Source: Paraphaeosphaeria minitans
Taxonomy: Eukaryota; Ascomycota; Dothideomycetes; Pleosporales; Didymosphaeriaceae
Assembly (NCBI GenBank): GCA_015832175.1
Contig: WJXW01000017.1
Location: 930,001-994,000, forward strand
Length of the DNA: 64,000 nt
Reading direction: 5' to 3'
The position numbers and the translations under genes were made by a program. Below the pieces are notes generated by a model that saw only the letters and a list, made by a program, of their open reading frames with translations, made no database searches and was not told the origin of the DNA. Shown in pieces: positions 11,344 through 20,989 of the stretch. Each line of letters starts with the position of its first letter. Position 1 is the first letter of the stretch.

Positions 11344-14079
11344 CTACGCCTTCAACCCCTCCATAAGCGCCCCCTCCTCCCTTGTCCCCACTAACCTAAA
11401 TGCTCCATCCCCACCCGCATCCTCACCCTTTTCTGCCTTCACATACGCCTCCTCACTCCGATCCAGCAGCGTCTCCAACTCCTTCTTGCTCAACAGGCCC
11501 GCGCCTTCACCACCCTCAACATCAAACCTCTCCCCATCGCTCTTCCTCAACAACCCCTGCAACTCCTCCAACTCCTGCCCCACATCGACCTTGCCACCCT
11601 GCGCCCGTGCATTCCGCACGCCGCCCTTGCGAATAACCAGCTTCTCCAGCCTACGCTTCGCCTCCGCGGACTCGAGCAGCTTGACTTCGACGGTATTGCG
11701 CGTGGCGAAGCGGTACACAACGACATTTCTTGTTTGGCCGATGCGGTGCGCGCGATCGATGGCTTGGAGATCCTGCTGCGGATTGAAGTCGCTGTCGAAG
11801 AGCATGACTGTATCGGCGGACGCGAGGTTGATGCCCTGGCCGCCTGCGCGTGTGCTTAGCAGGAACACATTTGTCGCGTTTTTGGCAGAGGAGGCTGCGT
11901 TGAAAGCTTTGATCTGGGATTGGCGATCGGGCTGGGCAGTGCTGCCGTCGATACGGGCGTGCGCATAGCCGCGCAGGTCGAGGTAGGAGGAGATGATGTC
12001 GAGCATGTTTGTAAATTGCGAGAATATGAGGACTTTGTGGCCGCGATGAAGGAGTTCGGGGAGGAGGGAGTCGAGGAGGAGCATCTTGCCGGATGTTGTG
12101 ATGATGGTTTCATCGGGCTCTGTCTCCATGGCAAATGTTTCCGCGCCGTCTGTCTCGGCTTTGAGGAACGGATTGAAGAACATGTAGGGGGAGTTGCAGC
12201 AAAGGCGAAGTTGCATGTACGGGTTGCCGAGCTTCTTCTGCTGGAGCTGACGCTTGGCTAGCTCGAAGGTAGCCGTCTGTATGCGTGCTTCTTCTGCTTC
12301 GGAATCGAGAGGTTCTTCGGTCTCTTCTGAGACGCTGTCTTGATCCAGGTCGGCGAAGAACTGGTGGTCACTGACTTCTTCGTATGTCTTCTTTGGCCGA
12401 CCGCGTCCACGTGTCGATGCTATTGACGCTGGGGTACTCTCTCGCGACGTCTTCGCACTTTTGCTGGGGGTACCAGAATCGTTGGACAAGGCTTTGCGCT
12501 TGAGGATTCCATTGTTACTGCGCACGCTCAGAGGGGTGGCAGTGCCACTTGCAAGACCAGCGCTGAGCCTCTCGTATGACCTTTCTTCGAGGTACTGGCG
12601 GCTGGTACCGTCGAGGATGGTCTGGTAGAGCTCCCTTTGCATGGATGTAAGCGGTGCAAAGAGGACGTATTCACGCTTCTTAGGCATTAGGCTTTCTACG
12701 TCAGTCTTCACTCTGCGCAAGAGGAACGGCTTTAGGACTGCGTGCAATGACTTGACGAGGTACTGCTGTCGCTCCTCTGAAAGGAGCTGCTCAAATTTGT
12801 CTTTGTCTTTCAACCCGGAAAAGTCGAACCAGCTTTCGAACGTAGACAGCTTATCAAACACAGTAGGCAGGAGGAAGTGCAGAAGTGACCAAAGTTCGGT
12901 GAGGTTGTTCTGCAGAGGCGTCCCGGTGATGAGCAGACGGTTGGCGGACTGGTATTGCTGCAATTCGCGGATCAAGCGACAGTCGAGGTTCTTGATGCGG
13001 TGGCCCTCGTCGATGATGATGAACTGCCAGCCGAAGTGGGTCAGGAATTTGCGGTCGTTCATGCAAATCTCGTAGCTCGTTACGACGATCGGGAACTGTG
13101 CGGTACCGGGGTGCTTGAGCTGTGTCTTGCGCATTGTTCCGCGTTCCTTCTTGTCCCCATGGTACAGGAGGACCGGTATAGTTGGTGTCCACTTGCGGAA
13201 CTCCTCGACCCAATTGCTTGTGGTACTTAGTGGCGCTGCGACCAGGAACGGCCCGTAGGAGCCCATCTCCCACAGATGCGCCAGCAGTGCAATGGTCTGG
13301 ATTGTTTTGCCCAAGCCCATTTCGTCTGCCAGAATGCCGTTGATACCGTTCTCGTATAGCGAGAGCATCCACTCAAGGCCCTCGAGCTGGTATGAGCGCA
13401 TGGTGCCTCCCGTCATGAACTTCGGCTGCCTTGCTGATCTGAGGTTCTGGAACCCAATTTCGCCGGTCTTCACGTCGTCTTCGTCTGCAGCTTCCTTGAG
13501 CGCTTCGGCAACGCTCGCGTTATTCGTCTTCTTCTGCAGGTCTTCCTTCTTGAAGAAGCTCGATATCTTCGCGTTCTTGTCGGCGGTCTTCTTGGACCGT
13601 CCGCGATTTTTCCTCGTCGTTGTGGGCTCGGCGGGTGAATCGTTGCCAGCAGCGGCGGCGCGTGTTGCTCGTCGCTGGATCTCGGCGGCGGCTTGGTCTG
13701 CTTTCTGCTCGCGCTTCGAGGCCTGTCCCTGTGTCTTCACATCCTGTACCTTTTCCTCGTCTTCTTGGCGCTGCATCTGCGCGAGCATAACACTGGCGTA
13801 CAGCTTGCTCTTGTTCATCAAAAACTCCAATTGCTGGAACTTGTTGTCCAAGACTTCTTTACCGCTCTGCAGGTCTGCCTGCCGCTCCTTCTCGAGCTTG
13901 GCCTCGCGTTTCGCGTCTTCCTTCTCGCGTTGGGCGCGCATCCGGTCCTCTTCCTGCTGCAGGCTGCTGGACACTTCATTGTCTTCGTTCTTGGGCTGGT
14001 CGTCCATGTCGGCGCGGGACGGCGATGAGGCGGGAGTGGCTTTTGATGGAGCCGAATCGACGCCGGACGAAGTAGACAT
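11344..14079 (-). CDS. SNF2-family chromatin remodeler, Lsh/HELLS/DDM1/Irc5 type
   Basis: Single exon of 911 residues. The frame extends further upstream, but the first ATG is at 14079 (MSTSSGVDSAPS), so that start is chosen. A charged coiled-coil N-terminal third (QREKEDAKREAKLEKERQ) precedes the helicase core. Motifs: GILADEMGLGKT (Walker A, residues ~252-259), DEGH (~357-360, the DEGHRIKN variant typical of this subfamily), LITGTPLQNNL, and C-terminal STRAGGQGIN and QAIDRAHRIGQ. These enzymes use ATP to remodel nucleosomes; in animals and plants they support DNA methylation and in fungi genome stability. All core motifs are present. Nuclear location is inferred from the basic N-terminal region (KNRGRSKK). 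Confidence 0.93.
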   Translation of the reverse strand: MSTSSGVDSAPSKATPASSPSRADMDDQPKNEDNEVSSSLQQEEDRMRAQREKEDAKREAKLEKERQADLQSGKEVLDNKFQQLEFLMNKSKLYASVMLAQMQRQEDEEKVQDVKTQGQASKREQKADQAAAEIQRRATRAAAAGNDSPAEPTTTRKNRGRSKKTADKNAKISSFFKKEDLQKKTNNASVAEALKEAADEDDVKTGEIGFQNLRSARQPKFMTGGTMRSYQLEGLEWMLSLYENGINGILADEMGLGKTIQTIALLAHLWEMGSYGPFLVAAPLSTTSNWVEEFRKWTPTIPVLLYHGDKKERGTMRKTQLKHPGTAQFPIVVTSYEICMNDRKFLTHFGWQFIIIDEGHRIKNLDCRLIRELQQYQSANRLLITGTPLQNNLTELWSLLHFLLPTVFDKLSTFESWFDFSGLKDKDKFEQLLSEERQQYLVKSLHAVLKPFLLRRVKTDVESLMPKKREYVLFAPLTSMQRELYQTILDGTSRQYLEERSYERLSAGLASGTATPLSVRSNNGILKRKALSNDSGTPSKSAKTSRESTPASIASTRGRGRPKKTYEEVSDHQFFADLDQDSVSEETEEPLDSEAEEARIQTATFELAKRQLQQKKLGNPYMQLRLCCNSPYMFFNPFLKAETDGAETFAMETEPDETIITTSGKMLLLDSLLPELLHRGHKVLIFSQFTNMLDIISSYLDLRGYAHARIDGSTAQPDRQSQIKAFNAASSAKNATNVFLLSTRAGGQGINLASADTVMLFDSDFNPQQDLQAIDRAHRIGQTRNVVVYRFATRNTVEVKLLESAEAKRRLEKLVIRKGGVRNARAQGGKVDVGQELEELQGLLRKSDGERFDVEGGEGAGLLSKKELETLLDRSEEAYVKAEKGEDAGGDGAFRLVGTREEGALMEGLKA

Positions 14080-14242
14080 TTCGCGGCGCAATAAAGCAGT
14101 TGTGACGAACTTCAAAACAAAGGCAGCTGTAGCGCCAGGGGTGGGTGGCAATTAGGATCAAAGAGCGAGATCGATGACGCCGAGGGACGCGCTCGCGACG
14201 CGAACTCACGCGCTACGCAAAGTGGCGCTTTCGGAACGTGCA

Positions 14243-14731
14243 TCAACCTCCCCCAAGGGCTGCCTTCATGAACACGGTACCCTCGATGGGATTGTCGTAG
14301 TACTTGTCCACTTCTTCAAATCGACATCGGACGTATAGCTTTCGCGCTGCCGCCATGCTTGCCAGCGTGTCAAGCAGCATGTAGCGGTAGCCCAACGCCC
14401 GCGCTTCCTCCATTGCGGCGTCCACAAGCCGCTGCGCAGTACCCACGCCTCGAGCTTCCGGCACAATGTAGAGCCGCTTCAGTTCGCACGTATCTGGCGA
14501 CGGGAATGCGCGTACAGCGACACACCCGACGATCTTGGCATCCGTGGCCTGGGCTAGGAATAACGTGCCACCGTGCTCTGCCGCGTACTTGCCCGGTAGC
14601 TGTGAGAGCTCATCGGCGAAGCGCTGGAACGAGAGGTCGATGTTCAACGACTTCGCATACGCTGCGAACAGCGCAGCGACAGCCTCCCGGTCCCGAGGAA
14701 ATCCTGCGGGCGTAATCGTGATCGTTGGCAT
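14243..14731 (-). CDS. GNAT-family N-acetyltransferase
   Basis: Single exon, 162 residues, the usual size of a minimal GNAT domain. The acetyl-CoA site is visible: the beta4 strand CELKRLYIVPEARG followed by the pyrophosphate loop GVGTAQRLVDAA (R/Q-x-x-G-x-G/A class), then ALGYRYMLLDTL and the C-terminal MAAARKLYVRCRFEEV. The acceptor substrate cannot be told from sequence. The gene lies 164 bp upstream of the SNF2 start on the same strand; as a eukaryotic gene it presumably has its own promoter. It is similar in make-up to small bacterial-style GNATs common in fungi. Confidence 0.88.
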   Translation of the reverse strand: MPTITITPAGFPRDREAVAALFAAYAKSLNIDLSFQRFADELSQLPGKYAAEHGGTLFLAQATDAKIVGCVAVRAFPSPDTCELKRLYIVPEARGVGTAQRLVDAAMEEARALGYRYMLLDTLASMAAARKLYVRCRFEEVDKYYDNPIEGTVFMKAALGGG

Positions 14732-15260
14732 GTTCCGGAAGAGATTGGGATAGTTTTCAAATACAGATCATGTAGGCACACGGGTGGCTGTGGTAAAGAG
14801 AGAGAAGTGCGAGGCTCAGAAACTCGTTGACTGTCGACCGTTCCGACGGTACCCGCCTACCTACGGTAATGCCACGGAAGGAAGCCACGACCGCCATCTG
14901 GAAGGAGCAATGCTTCTCCTTCCTTCACTACTCCATATTTCTCCTCCGAGGACAAATCTCCAAATGCTCAATGCACCTAGCATCGCTGTCTCGTTCGCCG
15001 CGGACGCCCCACCGTTGCGGTTCACGAAGCTGCATTGTCTTTACCCGGCCATTTACTACGCACCACCACCATGACGAACCCAAATGAAGCCCTCGGCGGC
15101 ATGCAGACGCGATCGCGGTACTTCAAGCTGCCCAGATCAACCCCCTTTCACTGCGCCGTTGATGCCCAAAGTTCCCTCCCTCTCGACACTGCCGCTTCCA
15201 CCCTTTTACCCTACGCAACATTGGCTTCTCGCCCTCGACCAGCCCATCCCATCCGCGACC
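14732..15260. other. Intergenic region
   Basis: Divergent promoter space between the GNAT gene and the secreted-protein gene. An open frame runs in-frame into the following gene from an ATG at 15084, but the later ATG gives a proper signal peptide. No other feature seen. Confidence 0.4.
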
Positions 15261-15958
15261 ATGCGCCTCGTTCCACGAGCCATGCCAGTCCTCAGTGCGT
15301 CCGCCCTGGCCGCCGATGCGCTCAACACAACCTGCTCCTCCTTCCCCGCCTACAACGCCACAACCCTCACCACAGCCCCCTTCACCCTCCTGGCCTCCTC
15401 TCCCACAGCCTCCATAAACGGCACTGCAGCAAGCTTCGTCAGCTTCACCAACGATGGCGTGGACCGTTACGGATTTGTTCGTCTCCCCCGGTCACACTTC
15501 CACATCTTCTCTTGTTCCCATGGAATCCACCTTGCTGCGTACTGATACCCGAAAAGGTCACGATCCCGCAATCCAATCCTACCTTCGGCACCGCGCCGCC
15601 TCTCTCCCTCCGCTGCTCCGGCTCCACGCTCTACGCCCAACTCCCGGGCGGGGCCCGGGTCACGCTGTCCATCGCGGCGGACGAGAATTGGCAGCGTGGT
15701 CTGTCCTTCGGGCTGGGTGACGGGGTGGGCGTACAGGCGTATGCACAAGGCGGGGATGTGTATCTAGGCGCGGAGGGGGACCGGGGTGCAGCGGGACTGA
15801 AGTGGACGTTCAAGAGTAACTGGGGAGGAAACGCGGGGCAGTATTATCTAGTGAGATGGGCCGGGGCTGAGGAGGGTGAAGCGAAGAGGCAGGCGGGGGG
15901 CGAGCCGCCGGTGGTGGATGATCGGGATTGGGATGGGTATCTGAAGGTTGTGGTATGA
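15261..15958 (+). CDS. Small secreted protein, paralogue A of a local family
   Basis: Two exons (15261-15476 and 15557-15958), 205 residues. The ATG at 15261 (context CGACCATG) gives a short signal peptide (residues 1-~20, VLSASALAA). The in-frame ATG at 15084 would place this internally, so it was rejected. The intron has a GTTCGT donor and a TACTGAT branch-like sequence. Mature features: an early Cys, F-P-x-YNA, RYGF directly at the splice site followed by VTIP, LRCSG, then a beta-rich Gly tail with LGAEGDRGAAGLKW. The same landmarks and the same phase-0 intron occur in the gene at 20091-20787, so the two are paralogues. No known domain. A secreted structural or effector-like role is inference. 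Confidence 0.75.
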
Positions 15959-16041
15959 GGGTCCGATGCGGTAGGGTCGGGGACGCTGTCGCGCGGATGT
16001 AGGTATATATTTAAAGTTGTTCATTAATAGATAGTACGAGT

Positions 16042-17000
16042 CTAATCGTCGATGGGCAGCACCTTGCGGATCCCCTGGTCGATCTGTTCTACGCTCATTA
16101 GCAAAATTCGATGCACCCTTCCATGGGCTGCAAAACTCACCCTCCAAATACGGCATAATGTGCCCGTAGTCCTTGCACACATGGTGTCCATTCCAGCTCC
16201 CATCCATCGGCCCATTGTCATCCGGATCCGTCTGCTCGTGCGGTTCCATCGCCATGTCCGCAGAGCACATGATGCCCTGGCGCAGGTAGTCCACGCAGTG
16301 AAGGTAGTGCGAGTGGTAGTCGCTCATGAGCTTATCGGGCATCTCGGAGGTGAGCGCGGCGTAGATGCGGCCCATCATGAAGAGGCAGTGGAGCTGGTGC
16401 GTCATGGACGTTGTGAAGAAGGTGTCTTCGGTTGGGGCGCCCCAGCCTGCGCCGACTGTAGTTTGTTAGATTGAGGATGACGAGGGGGAAATCGGGGAGG
16501 TGGAGGTACCAGGCATCATGGTGTTCCATTTTTCTAGTGTTGCGGGAGAGAAGAACTCTGCTGTGTTGTTGGGAACGAATGCTGGGTCGGCTTCGAACTT
16601 GACGATCTTGGTTGGGACTGGGATGTGTTAGTAAGGGTATGAATTTTTTGGGTTGTTACTGACAATCCGGACCCGTGCCGTCGAAACTGCTGCCAACCTG
16701 CATAGTGCTGGTGGCATTTTCCTGGTTGAAATTCCGGAGCAGAACCACCGATAGTGAGATGTTGATGATCAAGAGCACGACATCGACGAGCCATCTGAAG
16801 CGGCGAAATTGAGCGACCCAAAGGCTCGTCCTCGATCGACGTGATCTTGTTCGTCTGGGACGTTGGGCTTTAGCTTTCTCTGTATCTTTCTCATCGGCGT
16901 CATGCTGGGATTCGACTTCGGTGCTGGACAGAAACTCTTCCTCCTCGCGCTCTGAATACGATACTTCTTGGTATTGCTGGTTCTTCTTGATGTGCTCCAT
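16042..17000 (-). CDS. UstYa-like (DUF3328) membrane-anchored protein
   Basis: Four exons on the minus strand: 17000-16664, 16617-16510, 16455-16141 and 16088-16042, giving 268 residues with phase kept. A charged cytosolic N terminus precedes one transmembrane helix (~70-90, WLVDVVLLIINISLSVVLL). The lumenal domain carries both family motifs, HQLHC (168-172) and HYLHC (198-202), the latter followed by CVDYLRQGIMCSAD. UstYa-family proteins act as metal-dependent oxidative cyclases or tailoring enzymes in fungal RiPP (dikaritin) and other secondary pathways. Both HxxHC motifs are intact, so it could be active. No RiPP precursor with Kex2-spaced repeats was seen nearby. Neighbours are secreted protein A (convergent, 84 bp away) and an SDR upstream. 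Confidence 0.88.
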
Positions 17001-17738
17001 GATGTTGCTTTACTTAGCGCTGCCGGAATGCTAGGTTTTGGTCAATGATGAAGAGATGAGCGTGGAGCGGCGACAAAGAGGATGTCGACTCAAGTCACGT
17101 TCTAGCCTCACAACGGACATGTTGACGAGTCCGGGGCATTCTGAGGCACAAACGCACCTTCGTCTTAGTGTTATGCGTATCACCATGTATGATGTTCTTG
17201 ACCATGCGTGTCGTGAGTTTCATCGTGAAGGACTATGCCCAAAGCGGACGATATGGTTATTCCCGCTGGAGTTTGATTGGCCCTGCTGGCTGTCAACGGC
17301 CCTGGCGCTGTATGGCCCACTTTGCCCAGGATATGAGGCGTTTGGAAAGACCATCAAACAGTGGCGCGATCGAGGGCGAGTGGTGTCGAGGGCAAGGTTT
17401 TGGCGGTGTCTGCTGCATTGTGCGAACGTGGGTCACAGTCGTCAAATGCGCGATGTTTGCTGTATTGGAGAAGAATCTATGGGTAGATGAGGTTGCAAAG
17501 CTGGAGATTTTGAAACACTGTATGGTATTCTAGTGCTCTCATCAGTCTGTATCGTGGATCAATGAAGTCTCTTCAACTGCCCGATGGCCCCCTGTGTCAA
17601 AGATGCAGTAATAATCTTATTATTGGGTTTGGGTGTGGCGTTGTATAACAGACAAACGCTGATATGCTCCAATCCTGAGACTGAGAATAGCTGCTTGATC
17701 GATAGTATCACGCCAGGTCGCCTGTTCCACGGGCCTGG
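17001..17738. other. Intergenic region
   Basis: Upstream of the UstYa-like gene and downstream of the SDR, both on the minus strand. The 150- and 121-codon plus-strand frames here lack domains or splice structure. I see nothing else. Confidence 0.4.
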
Positions 17739-18661
17739 CTACAACGTCGACCATGCCGCATCGATGGGTAGTAATGCTCCGTTCACCATTCGCGCCTCGT
17801 CTGAGGCTAGGTACGCGATACCCTTCGCGACATCATCAGGAGTGATCACAGGCACAGGCTGTCCCTTCTCGTTCTTTGCTACGTGCATTTCCACTACAGG
17901 GCTGTTCTCGTCAGTGAATCGATCCGCCTTAAGAAAAGGCACATACAAGAAGCTACTGAAGCCGTCCTTGTCGAAGCAGTCCATGTTGACTGAGTTCTGG
18001 ATGTTTGTGGCGACGCCTTGATGACTTCAGCCTCTGTGGATGGACACGAATGATGGAAGGATACACACCACCTGGCAGCACAGCATTGCAGCGAATATTG
18101 TCGTTTCGGAAGCGCCACGCCACGTTCTTCGTCGCACCAACCTTGACTCAAATCAGCACCGCTTCCATGAGGGACTGGTTCCGAACTCACAAGTCCATGC
18201 TTCGACGCCGTGTAAGCAATCCCCGCTGCCGCCCCGCTAACGCCCGCCTTACTCGCGACATTCACAATGCTCCCCTTACCCTGCTCCTTCATCGCTGGCA
18301 ATACCGCCGTCATCAGTCTCACTGGCACAGTCAAGTTGATCGCCATGACGCGCTCCCACTCGACATCCTTCAGCGCGTCTGCACTGGACCAGCCGTCCGA
18401 GATGCCTGCGCAGTTGACTAGGACATCTATGCGGCCGAAGATAGCGGTACAGCGGGCCACGGCCTCGGCGGCAGCCTGCGGCTCGATCAGATCCGCCTGA
18501 TGAAACTCAAAGGGGGCGTCTTTGGTGGTGGCAGCGGTGAAGGGCGCGATGTCGACGCCGAAGACCTTGGCTTGGCGCGCGAGGAAGAGCTGCGCTGTTG
18601 CGAGGCCGATTCCGGAGGAGCAGCCAGTTATGATGACGACTTTATCGGTGAAGGACGCCAT
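17739..18661 (-). CDS. Short-chain dehydrogenase/reductase (SDR, classical)
   Basis: Three exons on the minus strand: 18661-18191, 18141-18069 and 18016-17739, giving 273 residues. Cofactor motif TGCSSGIG (TGxxxGxG) lies near the N terminus. NCAG follows strand 4, the catalytic Ser region is [11 protein letters not shown], and YTASK supplies the catalytic Tyr and Lys. The C-terminal stretch [19 protein letters not shown] is the standard SDR ending (nominally xxNGxxxxxDGG). The length is normal for the family. The second intron must end at the ATCAAG acceptor, because the earlier CACAG would run into a stop. Substrate unknown; position next to the UstYa-like gene suggests, but does not prove, a shared secondary pathway. 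Confidence 0.9.
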
Positions 18662-19406
18662 GATTTTCGACCTCTGGTTATATCTGGGATTGTTGGAATT
18701 GGACTTGCTGCGAATTGGTTGTTGCAGGACGTATTTGTACACCTCTCGAAGACGGTTGCGCAATACCAGGTAGGTAGGTGTGTCCTAGCGCCGTCGACCC
18801 CACTACCTAGGCGGGCGCTGCCAATGGGAATACGGGCGATACGGCCCCGCTGCCACACCTCATCTCACAACTTGTCGCAGCGGCGCATTGGTGGAAGGAA
18901 AATGTTTGCGACAAGGCTGGGGAAATGCATGGCCGAGAGATGCTGGATGGCTAACCGAAGATGGACCTGCGAGTGCACCCTACGTACCTAACTGTGCTTT
19001 CGGCCAATGAGGAAGCAGGTAATACGGCACACCTCAACTTACATAGTAGACCAGGGCGCAACGACGGCGTGTGTCAGGACTCAGAGCGAAGTGTGCACAA
19101 GACTGGCTATATATGGTATGTATCTGGCCCCCAAGATCCTCGCATGGCTAACCGGGAATGGCCGGAGATTTTCGTCCAAAGGAGCACGTGATCGGGTACA
19201 GGGGCTGAACCACGACACTGGTGAACTGCGGGTATACTTTGAAATCGGTTCGGTATACTGTAAAAGGTCGCGAGATGGGTTGGAGGACCGGAAGTTATAA
19301 AGATTAGGTTGCGAGGGCTGCGGAATGTGGGGATTGGAAGACTACCTAGATCAGCTTCGCAAACCTAGCAGCTTTCCCGCCTCATCGACACAGGAATTTG
19401 ATCCTA
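18662..19406. other. Intergenic region
   Basis: No supported gene. Contains several TAGGTAGGT/ACCTAGG-type short motifs that recur in spacers across the window. Confidence 0.4.
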
Positions 19407-19680
19407 ATGAAATTTGAGAAACAGAACTTTCAGTCACAAATTCCAGTCGTTTTCGGAGTCGCTGGTGGATTGGGTCGCCTGGGTCGCGCAATCGTTGACG
19501 CCTTTAAGGAGGACGGCCGGTAAGTAGGTAGGTACGAGAGCCATAGGCCGAAGCTACGTCAGCTAATACCAACCAAAAACTGTTCAATTCTTTTTAATGA
19601 AATTCGGTGTAACAGCAAGGCAGAATTAGGCGGCAAGTTACGGCGACTGATGATGAAATCCTTTCCAGAGCGGAAAGGTC
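19407..19680 (+). pseudogene. N-terminal fragment of a Rossmann-fold NAD(P)-binding protein
   Basis: An ATG at 19407 opens a 37-codon exon reading VVFGVAGGLGRLGRAIVDAFKEDG, a clear dinucleotide-binding loop (GxxGxxG) as in NmrA-like or epimerase-type proteins. A GTAAGT donor follows at 19520, and an AACAG acceptor just before CAAGGCAGAA restores frame for about 23 more residues before a stop. The remaining 200 or more residues expected for such a protein are absent, so this is read as a truncated relic. It could alternatively be a tiny expressed gene. Confidence 0.4.
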
Positions 19681-20090
19681 ACGTGTAACCAGGCACCAGC
19701 CAAACGCAACAACTTGCGATAGTGAACCTCCTTCGCTTCGATCTCACCTTTGAGATTAGTTGTCATGATACCTCGTATTTTTTACCCGTTTCTAACAGTG
19801 GTACATGGCCTTGGCATGGAGATGCAAGGCCTCTAGCTGAGATATGCTGTTGGCAACGAATGTATGCCTAGGCTACCATAGGCAATGCCGTGCCGTTGCC
19901 TCGTCAATCCACTGTGAGGTATCGACTGCACGGTAATTTTTTCAAAAGAGGCTGTTCCCTGTCTGATGTCATGATTGTATACTCGACAGGATTCGGTGTC
20001 AATAGACTTGCGAGCGGTATATGTGTCAGCTATTGCCATCACAAAACAGCATAGAAACTGCATACTTATTTTGTCCATTGTATCATCTCA

Positions 20091-20787
20091 ATGATGATGT
20101 CCAGATTGCTTACCATCTCTACCATCGTGGCTGCTGTCCTCGCACTCCCCGAGGCCACCAGCAAGCAAATCCCAGCCGGCTGTGCCTCCTACCCCAGCTA
20201 CAACGCGGATACAGGCGAGGCAGGTGTTTTCCTCGTGAAAGTGGTTCACAGCGAGAAACCAGCCATCGAAGGCTTCTCCGACACTTCTGACTACTCCGTT
20301 GGCATTGGCGCACAGGGAAGACCCTACATGCGTTGGGGATATGTAAGGATACTTCTCAATATTCTCTGGTATAACGACTAACAAGAGGGAACAGCTCACC
20401 ATCCCCAGCCGAAACGACATCGCCAAGACCGGGCTCAAATGCTCCGGCGGCATTCTACGCGCCTGGGTCGACGCGGAGCTGACCGCTGCGGGCACACCCA
20501 CGAATGTGCAGTGGGCGCCTCTTGCGCTTTCGCCTTACGCCGACGGTGGCGTCCTACTGTACAAGATCGAGGGCGATGAGGTAAGGGTGTATGAGCATTA
20601 TATTGAGGAAGAGAAACAGCCGGGGCTGTTCCTAGGAGGGTACGATGATAGCGCGACTTGGGGGTTGAAGTACGTCGCGCCGCATGCGACAGATCCGGAC
20701 GGCAACTATCAGATGAGATTAATTCGAACAACTGAGGCAGTGGGCGTGAATGAGACGAGAGGTCTTGTAAAAATTGAGGGCTTTTAG
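20091..20787 (+). CDS. Small secreted protein, paralogue B of a local family
   Basis: Two exons (20091-20342, 20395-20787), 214 residues. Three ATGs in a row begin the gene; the first is used here. A signal peptide covers about residues 1-20 (LLTISTIVAAVLALPEA). Mature landmarks match the gene at 15261: an early Cys, Y-P-x-YNA, MRWGY at the splice site followed by LTIP, LKCSGG, LGGYDDSATWGLKY and a closing YQMRL. The intron is phase 0 at the equivalent residue. Unlike paralogue A it has a more acidic middle. Function unknown; secretion inferred from the signal peptide. Confidence 0.8.
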
Positions 20788-20989
20788 CCGCATCACGGTC
20801 GAAGGTTCACCGGCGATATGAGTAGATTCCTTTGCAGACAGTACTTAATGGAAGGATAATGGAGGCCAGAATATGATTTGAAACACTAGGTAAGATACGC
20901 CGTCGCGTTTAGAGATCGAAAGGGTGGTCTATTCTTGAGCTAAATAGCTATAATCGCTCTATCTCGTCACCTCGAAAAAGATCCCTCCT

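Noticed and set aside
13292..14155. 287-codon frame opposite the SNF2 gene
   Set aside because: Antisense shadow of the Lys/Glu-rich coiled-coil coding region; Ser/Phe/Leu-rich without domains.
15084..15260. Upstream in-frame ATG extending secreted protein A
   Set aside because: It would bury the signal peptide; the ATG at 15261 matches the start position and layout of the paralogue.
15557..15958. KR site in secreted protein A as a Kex2-processed RiPP precursor
   Set aside because: Only one such site and no repeated core peptide, so the precursor idea is not supported by sequence.
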